64,000 nucleotides of DNA, from the NCBI RefSeq assembly GCF_002117005.1, contig NZ_CP021023.1, positions 1,054,001 through 1,118,000 of the forward strand, given 5' to 3'. Shown in pieces: positions 28,149-36,933 of the stretch; position 1 is the first letter of the stretch, and the number at the start of each line of letters is the position of its first letter. Origin of the DNA: Sedimentisphaera salicampi (GTDB taxonomy: Bacteria; Planctomycetota; Phycisphaerae; Sedimentisphaerales; Sedimentisphaeraceae). Position numbers and translations under genes: made by a program. Under the pieces are notes generated by a model. It did no database searches and was not told the DNA's origin. It worked only from the letters and a program-made list of their open reading frames with translations.

Positions 28149-31100
28149 TTATTTTACTGAAATTTCTATTTTATCTAAATAGACATAATCCCAGTTGCTG
28201 TCGGCTTGGCAAATAAACCTGAGCTTTGAATCCGAAGCAAAATTATAATTAGAGCTGTCCAGCTCAATAATTTGATGGTAATATTTGCCGTTCTCGAAAT
28301 CAGCTCCTGCAGAGAAGCTTTCAACTTTATCCCAAGAAGAGCCGTTATAGAATTCAAGCTTAAAGCTGTCTTGGTCTTCCAATTCCATTGAACTGGCCTG
28401 ATACCAGAAGTTAACCTTTAAATCCTGAAAAGCTGTAAGATCTGCCAGCTTAGAAATCAGAGCTGAACTCTCGCCGCTGGATTGGATTCTGACAGCCCCC
28501 TGCCCTTGATAAGCATACCCGCTGGCAGGAATATGAGAGCAGTTGTATCCTCCGCTGAGGAAATTGCCAAATCCTGTTTCAAAATTATCATAGCTTAGCC
28601 TTGTCCAATATTCAGGGGACTGGTAAAGTAAACTGATGAAATCTTCTACTCCTGTTATTACAAAATTAGGGCCTAATCGATTTTTACATTCCTGTGCATA
28701 ATCAATAATATGGTTTCCTGTATCGTAAACGGTTATAAAATAAGGCGGAGACTTTGTTTGTGCATAGCTTTCTATAAGGTTTACGATATCAAAGCCTTCC
28801 GGAGCCTTTCCTGATGGGTACCAAAGGCTGTAATCATCGCTGCATCTTACCACAGCCGTACCGCCTTCAAGATAAGTATTAATGCCGCCTTCTACTCTCG
28901 TGCCGGTAAAACATTCCACAGATGGTGCATATTGTTCATACGTTTCAACGGTACTATAATCCCAAGGATTATTTCCCGCTCCCCAAAGATCTACAAGCTG
29001 CAGTCCGGTACTTTGAAAATACTGCTCTGATAGCGAGGCGAATTCCTACAGGTTTGGAAGCCTGTTAAAGAAGGCATAAAATGCCCCAGAAGGCCCAGCA
29101 AAGAAAGAATCTCTCGGAGAAGCTGTGGACTTATAATACTCATGTATCGCAGGCCACTGCTCTGAAGCTGAAGCCTGCATACCCCACGCAATCGGAACCT
29201 GCCCCCTTGTGGAATCCAGCCAAGGGGCCCTAGGCCCCATAAATCCCGTTTGGGCTTTGGGAGTATCACCCTCGCTTACCTGAAACAGCACATAATATTT
29301 GTTTCCATCTAAGGTTAGACCTTTCTCCGGCTGCCTGAGGTATCTGTCGGCAGGCTTTTCAACCGGCACAGATGCCCAGAAACTCAGATTGCTTGCCCCT
29401 CCTGTCAATATCCATCCGCATCCTTTATCGGAAAGAGCCTGGGCAGTTTGCCATTCATATTCGAAATCCCAAGTTCCATAAAATGTTGCCGGCGAATCCA
29501 CATAATCAAGTATTTCATCAGTTATATCCCTTTGAGGGCCCTGATGTTTTACCTGACAGAAATAACTTCCATTTTTTATTCCAAAATCTGCAGAAGACCA
29601 TCTGGCATCATCCCAGCTGAAAAAATTTATATCTGAAAATGCAGTCTTGCGGTCTGTTCCTTCTATCAGATTATCCAGCGCCCAGCGTCTTGCCTGATGT
29701 TCGCTGCGCCAGTTCCCGCGAAAGTCATAAACAACTGTCAGATTTTCGAAGCATAGTTCATTCCCTTTAGCTAATCCCGGGGTCCTATAGTTCAGCATAG
29801 AGGGAGTAACAGGAAGGAGGTTTTCTTTTCCTGCTAATGTCTGAGCCATCTGCATTTCGGCCAGATCGGCTATGTACGGATTGTATAAAACAAGCCCGTT
29901 TATAACTCCCTCTTCTGAGGCGAGTTCAATTAACTGATTGAGCGACTTGATTTGAGCAAAATTGAATCCTTTCTCATTTTCCAGATAATTAATCCATTCG
30001 CTGTCAGCCTGAGGATAATACCAAGTTGAGCGTGTGTTGCAGAACAACCTTGCGTCTGTTCTGTTCATCAATCCCTGAACAGCCATTGCAAGCTTCTGCT
30101 CAAAGTAGTTAAGACGAGCGGAATTCCAATCTAAGAGCCAATCACTGCTCACATTGAAGCTTAGGATTTCTCCTTTCCATGTGCTGTTTAAGGTGCTGCT
30201 GACTTGATCTACTCTCCAGTAGTAGGTGCTGTCTGGATTCAGTCCGTTAATCTGCACAGAGGTGTTGTCTAATTCTTGGTGCCCCAAATATTCAGGGCTT
30301 GATTTATCCGCACCGCTTACCGAATCATAATCAGTACCAAAATAGATTTCATGCCCGTCTGCATAGTAACCAGACCGCCATTTCAATATAATATCCCCGC
30401 TTTCGGCAACCGGATAAAGTCGTTCATTGGCAGGTTCAAAGCCCCAAGCAGTTATAGGCCTTACAGTAAACGACCAGACCTTGCCTTTTGTCAATTCGCC
30501 GTTTTTGATTTCATCTATTCGCCAATAGTAGGATTCCCCTTTTTGCAGAAATGGGCTCTGCCAGGAGTTCTGATCTGCAGGTTTCTGTGTTTGGTACTGC
30601 TTAGAAGATGTGTCAGCATTTTTAACCTCATTTTTATCAGTGCCAAAATAAATATGAAAATAATCTGTTGGGTTGCTCCCCTCTTCCCAGCTTAGAATTT
30701 CGCTGGTTTTGTTAATGCACCCTCCATCCTCAGGGAAAGGACTGTTAGCAGTTGCAATGCCATTATTTTCAATTGCAGCATCATCGAAATAAACTACAGC
30801 ATCGTTTTGAATTCCATTTTCAACAAGAAGCTCAAATTTAACAGTGTCAACATTTCTTTCTGAAGGCACCTGAGTCATCAGGGAGTAGGGCTCAAACGAT
30901 GAAGTTGGAGTAAAGGACTGAGTAACAGTGCTTATTCTTTCGCCGCCTGCCTCAAAGAGCTGAAGTTTTAAGGCAGCCTGCCTTTCAGAATCTCCGCAGG
31001 CGTATGTACGGGCCGTAATTTCACTACCTCCAGGGAATTTGTTGTAAAACCATTGACCAGCTATTCTGAATTGGCCAGAGTTGCCTGGGGGAGCAGTTAT

Positions 31101-31940
31101 CTTCATCAACCATTCACCCGTATGCTGTTTTTCATCACTGCGGAGAACATTTTCCGCCTGCTTCCAGTAATGAGCGTTCTCAAAATCCCCTCTTTCAAAG
31201 CCTGCGTTTACTAAAACTTTCTTATGCCAGTCCTTCGAAAATCGTGCGAAATCGAGCAGATCAACTTTCTGATCACAGTTTATATCAGCAAAAAGCCTTC
31301 CCGGATATTTAACAGAAACATCATCGATGTAAACATTACCTGATCCAGTGCCTCCATTCATAACCTGAATACGCAAAAGATTAGTTCCTTCTGGAGCTTT
31401 AGCTTCAAGCTGACCTTTCTTCCAAAGGTTTATTTCATCCTGATTTGACAAGAACCATTCAGCTTCGCTCCCAACTTTCTGGTTATCTTCGAAAAACTCA
31501 ATTTTTATAATAGCATTTTTGCTGTATGAAGGTTCTGTATATTTCGCGTGTGCCGTGAGAGTAAATTTTACGCCACCTACATTTAAGTAATCACCGGAAT
31601 TATCAACAAAATCTATATCCTGATCTATGTGAGTCCATACAGCTTCATCTCTAACGAGCATCCCCCAATCTCCGCTTCGACAATGCTCTGTTTGCCTTTG
31701 GCCGTTAGAATTTTTGTTGGTGTACCAGTGTTTGGGAGCCGCCGAATCACTGCCAGCCAGCTCAAAACCCCTGTTCAGCAATACTTCAACGACCGGCCTG
31801 CCCTGCTCATAGAGCCAGTTCTTGGCCAAATATTTCGTGTCATAAGAATCGATCCGGCTGTCTGGATAAATATCACTTGAAACTGCTGAAACAAATGTAC
31901 AACAGAAATGAAATAATAAAGCAATGCTTATCAAACGCAT
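28149..31940 (-). pseudogene. GxGYxYP-family glycosidase with CBM and dockerin-like modules, interrupted by in-frame TAG
   Basis: One frame runs from the ATG at 31940 (GGGGGT just upstream) to 28149 with a single stop, TAG at 29046-29048 (codon 965 of about 1263). Order: signal peptide; dockerin-like repeat (DSRIDSYDTKYLAKNW); jelly-roll module about 55-200; second dockerin-like repeat (DINCDQKVDLLDF); another jelly-roll; two Fn3-like domains (YYWRID, YYWRVDQV); a GxGYxYP-type domain from about 610, with VSEGDT and FAGPSGAFYAFF. The TAG falls just after this motif. The frame continues EFASLSEQYF and LVDLWGAGN into the rest of the glycosidase fold and a terminal jelly-roll. The sibling at 36934 has no stop at the equivalent place. 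It may be a recent nonsense mutation, readthrough or a sequence error. The truncated product might still bind carbohydrate. Confidence 0.82.
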
Positions 31941-32062
31941 TTTACCCCCAAAGCAGTGTATAAAAAATAGATTACGCAAAATTTCACCGGCAATTTAAAA
32001 TATTCAATTTTTTCTCATTCATTGAACCATTAATAAGATATACTACCGAATTTCAAAACCAA

Positions 32063-32095
32063 CACCTTTTTGCGTATTTATATCACCAAATAGCG
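32063..32095 (-). promoter_or_regulatory. Two-half-site direct-repeat operator of the minus-strand operon
   Basis: On the minus strand CGCTATTTGGTG (32095-32084), nine bases, then CGCAAAAAGGTG (32074-32063). The start-to-start distance is 21 bp, two helical turns. The same design is found at 33319-33351. It lies between the stop codon of the XylR-like regulator and the start of the GxGYxYP gene. Confidence 0.7.
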
Positions 32096-32098
32096 AAC

Positions 32099-33259
32099 TT
32101 AAGGTTTTGCTTTTAGTTCTGAATTAGATTTTCGGAAATCCTCGGGATTTACCCCCGTTGCCTGTCTAAAGTATCTTGCGATGTGCGCTGGAGATGAATA
32201 CCCAAATTTTATAGCTATCTGATAGACTGAAAAATTAGAATCCAAAAGCATATCGCTAATGTATTTAATGCGTACTTTTTTTATTTCCTCATAAATTGTA
32301 CGGTTAAGATGTTTTCTGAATTTTTTCTCAAGGGCACGCCTGCCTATAAAAGATGCGTTTTCTAATACATCTGTAACTTGAATTGGATTTTGGGCATTTT
32401 CCCTTATGTATTTAACTGCTTTTGAAACATCCGCGTCATCTACTGCTATTACATCCGTAGATCCTCTTGTAATAACCCTAACTGCACTTGCAATTATTGT
32501 TTGTTTTTCAGGATATTCCCCTGACATCAGCCGGTCAAGGAGCTTTGCCGCTTCGAAACCCGCTTTTTTCTGATTTATAGCTACACTTGAGAGTGCGGGT
32601 TTGGTGAGACTGCATACTAACTGATCGTTATCAATTCCCAAAACAGCAATCTCATCCGGGACATTAATGCCGGCGTTGTTGCACAATTCAACTATATAAT
32701 GTGCCTTTTCGTCGTTGCAGGCAAGCATCCCATTAGGCTTGGGGAGGCTTAAAAGCCATTCTGTAATTTTCTTTTCACTTTTTTCTGTAAATTCATTTTT
32801 GAGGGTAAAATTCTGCACATCAAGGCCGCTTTGCTTTATGACGTGCTCAAACCCCTTGAACCTGTCGTCCGACCAGTAACTGTTGCTCATACCGCAAAAT
32901 GCAAATTTTCTGAAACCTCTGTCAAGCAGATATTCTGCGGCAATTTTCCCCGCGCCCAGACCATCGCCAATAATATTAGGCAAGCCTGAAATCTGCCTTT
33001 GAGAATGGGGAGCTATGATAGTTGGCAATTGAAGAGAAAGCAGTTTTTCTAATATTTCCTGATCGTGCGTTTCTCTGATAATTATCCCATCTGCGTTCCA
33101 TTGTTTGAGCTTCCGGTGAGTTTGCCCTTTCTGTCCCAGGCTTGTGTAAAACATCCAAGGGCCAAATAAGCCCGAATAATTCGCTATCCCCTCCAGCAGT
33201 CCTCTGGCATAGGCATGAGAGGTATCTATAAACAAGATTACTTTTTTTGAAGCAGGCAT
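32099..33259 (-). CDS. XylR-type transcriptional regulator (LacI/periplasmic-binding sensor + AraC HTH)
   Basis: 386 residues with AAGGA upstream. The N-terminal part has the PBP-I sugar-binding fold seen in XylR-like activators (VILFIDTSHAYARGLLEGIANY; EIAVLGIDNDQLVCSLTKPALSSV near 205-230). The C-terminal about 110 residues form an AraC double helix-turn-helix (ASFIGRRALEKKFRKHL; VYQIAIKFGYSSPAHIARYFR), ending in the family's usual GVNPEDFRK. There is no N-terminal LacI HTH. I infer that it senses a sugar released from the island's glycan and binds the paired repeats on both sides of its gene. Confidence 0.9.
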   Translation of the reverse strand: MPASKKVILFIDTSHAYARGLLEGIANYSGLFGPWMFYTSLGQKGQTHRKLKQWNADGIIIRETHDQEILEKLLSLQLPTIIAPHSQRQISGLPNIIGDGLGAGKIAAEYLLDRGFRKFAFCGMSNSYWSDDRFKGFEHVIKQSGLDVQNFTLKNEFTEKSEKKITEWLLSLPKPNGMLACNDEKAHYIVELCNNAGINVPDEIAVLGIDNDQLVCSLTKPALSSVAINQKKAGFEAAKLLDRLMSGEYPEKQTIIASAVRVITRGSTDVIAVDDADVSKAVKYIRENAQNPIQVTDVLENASFIGRRALEKKFRKHLNRTIYEEIKKVRIKYISDMLLDSNFSVYQIAIKFGYSSPAHIARYFRQATGVNPEDFRKSNSELKAKP

Positions 33260-33318
33260 AAAAAAATCCTTAAAAAATTATTATTGAAAATTATAACGAA
33301 AAAAATTTCGAAATGTTC

Positions 33319-33351
33319 GCAAAAAGGTGATGGATATGCGCAAAGTGGGTT
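33319..33351 (+). promoter_or_regulatory. Two-half-site direct-repeat operator of the plus-strand operon
   Basis: CGCAAAAAGGTG (33319-33330), nine bases, then CGCAAAGTGGGT (33340-33351), with a 21-bp period. The first 12-mer is identical to the one at 32063-32074 on the other strand. Flanks are also alike (GTT before, TTG after). It lies in the divergent region between the regulator and the gene at 33449, so it may also control the regulator. Confidence 0.72.
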
Positions 33352-33448
33352 TGTTTGTGTTTGATGTTAGATGTATGATTCTTAGCAGAAACTAAATGTT
33401 AAAGCAAGCGTTTTTAAGATTTGTTAAACAAAATGAAAGGAAGAAAAA

Positions 33449-34096
33449 ATGAAAATGGGCAGCCTTCAAAAAAGTTTCGGTTTAATGTTGGCAGTTTTGG
33501 CAGCATTCGCGTTCTCTGCTTCAGCCAATTTTATAATGAATCCAGGTTTTGAAACTGAGGACAAAAACGGAGTTGATGATGCTAAATACTGGTTCGATGA
33601 CGATGGAATCAAGGGGCAAAGAACAGATTCTGTTTCTATGACAGGAGACTGGGCTATGGAGGTTTTTGATTCTGGCACTTGGATACCGGTTTCACAGTGG
33701 GTAGATATTACAGACGGTGAAGGCAATCTGATTGATGCGGGCGGAATGGAATTCGAAATATCAGCATGGGCATTATACACCGACCCCGATTTTTCAAGAA
33801 CAGGTATTTTAAAAGCCGAATTTTGGGGTTCAGGGTCTAAGCTTGGTCAGGAAGATACTTGGTTTTTGAACAACAATGATCCAATTGATACATGGAAGCA
33901 GGGAGTTATAAATGCGACAGCCCCTTCAGGTACAAACAAAATAAAGCTTCAGTTTATGAACGGAACCAGCGGTAGCGGAAGCATTTATTTTGATGATGGG
34001 AATGTTTCGGTTGTCCCTGAACCTGCAACTTTTGCGGTACTCGGAATAGGCGCACTTTTCATGCGAAGAAAAAAACAGAACTATCAAATAAGGTAA
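33449..34096 (+). CDS. Jelly-roll (CBM-like) protein with PEP-CTERM anchor
   Basis: 215 residues. A signal peptide (LMLAVLAAFAFSASA) is followed by one module of about 155 residues. The module runs NPGFETEDKNG, a GQR segment, TGDWAMEVFDSGTW, GILKAEFWGSGSKLG and KIKLQFMNGTSGSGSIYFDD. It looks like a CBM4/9-like beta-sandwich. The C-terminus VPEPATFAVLGIGALFMRRK is a PEP-CTERM sorting signal, processed by an exosortase. No catalytic domain is present, so I infer a surface glycan-binding protein. It is the first gene of the plus-strand operon, and the same module appears twice in the next gene and once in the gene at 28149-31940. Confidence 0.85.
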   Translation: MKMGSLQKSFGLMLAVLAAFAFSASANFIMNPGFETEDKNGVDDAKYWFDDDGIKGQRTDSVSMTGDWAMEVFDSGTWIPVSQWVDITDGEGNLIDAGGMEFEISAWALYTDPDFSRTGILKAEFWGSGSKLGQEDTWFLNNNDPIDTWKQGVINATAPSGTNKIKLQFMNGTSGSGSIYFDDGNVSVVPEPATFAVLGIGALFMRRKKQNYQIR

Positions 34097-34118
34097 ATTG
34101 TCAGGAGTAAAAGCAATT

Positions 34119-36005
34119 ATGACAAAAATAAATTTAACTGCAGTCATTATTTTTTCAATACTCGCCTCAATTGCATCTGCGGACTTTCAGGCCGTAAGGA
34201 ATGCTGGTTTTGAGGAAGAGGGCGCTGCGGGTTCAGCAGACGCAAAGTACTGGATAAGTGATTCTGGAGACTCAGGTCAGCGTCAGCAATCCCAAGCTTA
34301 TCACGGGAGCTGGGGGATTGAGGTTTACGGAGACGCAACTTGGGGAAATGTAAGTCAGTGGGTTGACATGAGAGATGAGATGGGTGATTTGGTCGATATG
34401 GGCGGTGAAACAGTTACCGCTGTTGTAATGGCCAAATACACAGATCCCAATTTCACAAAAGAGGGAATATTAAAGATTGAGTTCTGGGGTGATAATCAGA
34501 AAATATCGGATGCTTCAAACTGGTTTCTTACGAATTCCGATCCTGCTGATACATGGAAGAAAGGTGAATTAACAGCCGAGATTCCCGAAGGAACTCAAAA
34601 ACTCAAGGTTCAGTTAATGAACGGGACAGACGGTGAGGGCTCGGTGTTTTTTGACACCTGCTATGCTTATTTAAGCAGCGCACCTTCTGTTTATGAGTAC
34701 ACAAATTACTCGGAGAACCACAGTTTTGAAATCGAAGATAAAAACGGCTCGACTGACGCTATGTCTTGGTTTGATGACGAAGGGATTAAAGGAGAAAGGC
34801 AGTCCAGCATTTCCCGTACCGGCGATTGGGGGATGAAAGTTTACGACAGCGGAAACTGGGTTAACGTAACTAAATGGATTGATTTCAGAGATGATAATGG
34901 TGATCTCATTGATGCCGGCGGAACGCCTCTTCATATTGAGGGTTACGCCAAATACATTGACTCGGGTTATTCCAAAACTGGGATTTTGAAAGCAGAATTC
35001 TGGGGTTCAGGCAGCAAGATTGGTCAAGCTGACAACTGGTTTTTGAGCAATTCTGATCCAATTGATACTTGGAAACTTGGCAAAATAGACACTATTGCCC
35101 CTCCGGGAACAAACAAGATTAAGCTTCAGATTATGAATGGAACCAGTGGCAACGGAAGCGTTTATTTTGATGATGTTAGAGTGCTTGTGCCGGAACCGCT
35201 CTCTATGGACTTCGACGAAAACTACCTGATTGATTCTGAGGACTTAGAAGAGATCGCAGCAAACTGGCTTGCAGACAATTACTCAGGGCCGGAAAAAACA
35301 GATCAAGTTCTTGACGACTTTGAGATCTACGGAGAGAGCGATCCTAACATAATTGATACTTGGTCTCCCGTTGCAAACATTCTCGGACAGTCGAGCTTGG
35401 AACTTATTACCGACTCTTCGCAGGCCTACGAAGGAAGCCAGACGCTGCGTTGGAGCTATTACCCGTTAGGCGATGGATACGGAGAGTACACAGGAATAAT
35501 GTACGAGCTGCCGTCAATTGTTGATATAAGCAAATATGATGAAATGCGGCTCAGGGTTAAAAGACACTCAGGCAACAGTCTTGAAGACAGCCTGTATTTA
35601 AGATTTATGGAGCCGGGTGTAGTTAGAACAGAGCTCAACGATGAACACGATATGGCAAGGGCGTCCATCCAGGCAGTTGACGGCTCAACGAAATTCCCTG
35701 AAGATGAATGGGATGAATGGGTAATAGATCTAAAAGAAGATCTCTGGTTTAACAGTGCCCATAATGCTAACGGCTATTATTCCCTCCCTGATATGACTCA
35801 GCTGGGTGCAATAGTGATAGCTGTTTACAACAATCCTAATGACGGGGAATATATGGAAACAGGGCTGATTGATGTGGATAACATCGAACTTCTGGATTAT
35901 TCCCCGACATGCTCTGAGGATTTGGCGGTTGATTTGAATAATGACTGCGTTGTAAACCTTATCGATTACAGCATATTAGCAGAAAAATGGCTGCTCGGTG
36001 AATAA
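34119..36005 (+). CDS. Secreted protein with two jelly-roll modules, a third beta domain and dockerin-like repeats
   Basis: 628 residues. The ATG at 34119 is preceded by AGGAG; a TTG at 34098 lies before that site. MTKINLTAVIIFSILASIASA is a signal peptide. Two copies of the island's module occupy about 25-190 and 200-360. A dockerin-like loop (DFDENYLIDSEDLEEIAANW) follows near 370. Next comes another beta-sandwich (VLDDFEIYGES, LRWSYYPLGDGYGEYTG) similar in outline to CBM11-type domains. The protein ends DLNNDCVVNLIDYSILAEKW, a second dockerin-like calcium loop at the very C-terminus. No catalytic residues are visible; a binding or scaffold role on the cell surface is inferred. Confidence 0.8.
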   Translation: MTKINLTAVIIFSILASIASADFQAVRNAGFEEEGAAGSADAKYWISDSGDSGQRQQSQAYHGSWGIEVYGDATWGNVSQWVDMRDEMGDLVDMGGETVTAVVMAKYTDPNFTKEGILKIEFWGDNQKISDASNWFLTNSDPADTWKKGELTAEIPEGTQKLKVQLMNGTDGEGSVFFDTCYAYLSSAPSVYEYTNYSENHSFEIEDKNGSTDAMSWFDDEGIKGERQSSISRTGDWGMKVYDSGNWVNVTKWIDFRDDNGDLIDAGGTPLHIEGYAKYIDSGYSKTGILKAEFWGSGSKIGQADNWFLSNSDPIDTWKLGKIDTIAPPGTNKIKLQIMNGTSGNGSVYFDDVRVLVPEPLSMDFDENYLIDSEDLEEIAANWLADNYSGPEKTDQVLDDFEIYGESDPNIIDTWSPVANILGQSSLELITDSSQAYEGSQTLRWSYYPLGDGYGEYTGIMYELPSIVDISKYDEMRLRVKRHSGNSLEDSLYLRFMEPGVVRTELNDEHDMARASIQAVDGSTKFPEDEWDEWVIDLKEDLWFNSAHNANGYYSLPDMTQLGAIVIAVYNNPNDGEYMETGLIDVDNIELLDYSPTCSEDLAVDLNNDCVVNLIDYSILAEKWLLGE

Positions 36006-36018
36006 CCTAAAATCAAAC

Positions 36019-36048
36019 AGTGCCCTGCTGCTTTTCCTGCGGGGCACT
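36019..36048 (+). terminator. Hairpin after the double jelly-roll gene, possible partial terminator
   Basis: AGTGCCCTGC (36019-36028) pairs with GCGGGGCACT (36039-36048), 10 bp with one G-T pair and a ten-base loop, followed by an AT-rich stretch. It lies inside the operon, so it may attenuate transcription into the enzyme genes. Confidence 0.6.
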
Positions 36049-36088
36049 TAAAAGTTTGTAGAAAAAAATACATTAAGCAGGAAATCAG

Positions 36089-36913
36089 ATGAATAAAAAC
36101 AAATTAACTAATGAAAAGGGTTTTACTCTTATTGAGCTTTTAGTTGTAATATCGGTGATAGCCCTTTTGATTTCTATAATTATGCCAGCACTGAGCGAAG
36201 CGAGAAAGATGGCGCAAAAAACCACTTGCGGTTCTAATCTGAGGCAGTGGGGAATTGCCCTGAGCTCTTATTCAAACGACTTTGATTACAAAATTCCTAC
36301 AACTTACCAGACATCCTACAAGAGAAGGCATCCTGCTATAACTGCTGGTTCTTTAAATGGTCCAGGTACAACTCCCGTTCCCGGCGGACATGTAGGCGAA
36401 TTCACTATACCTGTTATGAACCCGTATCTGCCTTTCAATAAAGAAGACGGGGAATACAATAATGTATGGAAATGCCCTGCCCAAAAAAGCGTAACAAAGC
36501 TTTGGGACACGTCGTGGAACGGGGACGGCTGGCTTCATATGTGCTACAGCTACTTCGCTGGAATCAGCAAGTGGGATCAGCGGATGATGACGGTTTCTGA
36601 ACCCTCAGACATAACCGATATGAGGCTTTCAGGGAAGAAAATAATCATGGCCGATGCCCTCTACAGATGGCAGGCCGAAGGAACTTGGTGGGTTAACCAC
36701 GGAGAATCAGGTTCTTATGTACACAACCCCAAATATGGAATAAAGGTTCTTAGAGGTCCGCCCGAAATTCAAGGACAGAATCGGCTCTACGGAGACGGCC
36801 GTGTTGAATGGAATAAAGGCAGTCAATATGACCCAAAGGCAATGGAAGAGATTTCTCCTGACACTTCTCATGTAATTGTAGGTGGAAGAGTGGGCAGCGC
36901 AGTCTTTTATTAA
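36089..36913 (+). CDS. Type II pseudopilin inside the polysaccharide operon
   Basis: 274 residues. KGFTLIELLVVISVIALLIS is the prepilin signal and assembly helix. CGSNLRQWGIALSSYSNDF is the segment that follows it in planctomycete pseudopilins. Instead of a full H-X9-DG motif it has NRLYGDGRVEW near 230, which keeps only the DG. Its position between a glycan-binding protein and a GxGYxYP enzyme, with 20 bases to the next gene, links it to glycan handling. A role in moving polysaccharide or enzymes across the envelope is inference. Confidence 0.85.
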   Translation: MNKNKLTNEKGFTLIELLVVISVIALLISIIMPALSEARKMAQKTTCGSNLRQWGIALSSYSNDFDYKIPTTYQTSYKRRHPAITAGSLNGPGTTPVPGGHVGEFTIPVMNPYLPFNKEDGEYNNVWKCPAQKSVTKLWDTSWNGDGWLHMCYSYFAGISKWDQRMMTVSEPSDITDMRLSGKKIIMADALYRWQAEGTWWVNHGESGSYVHNPKYGIKVLRGPPEIQGQNRLYGDGRVEWNKGSQYDPKAMEEISPDTSHVIVGGRVGSAVFY

Positions 36914-36933
36914 TCCCATTTGGGGCTTAGAAA

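Noticed and set aside
29046-29048. Recoding of TAG (pyrrolysine or another amino acid) as the general explanation
   Set aside because: tsaB and uvrA end naturally in TAG, and no recoding element or tRNA is seen; a nonsense mutation is simpler.
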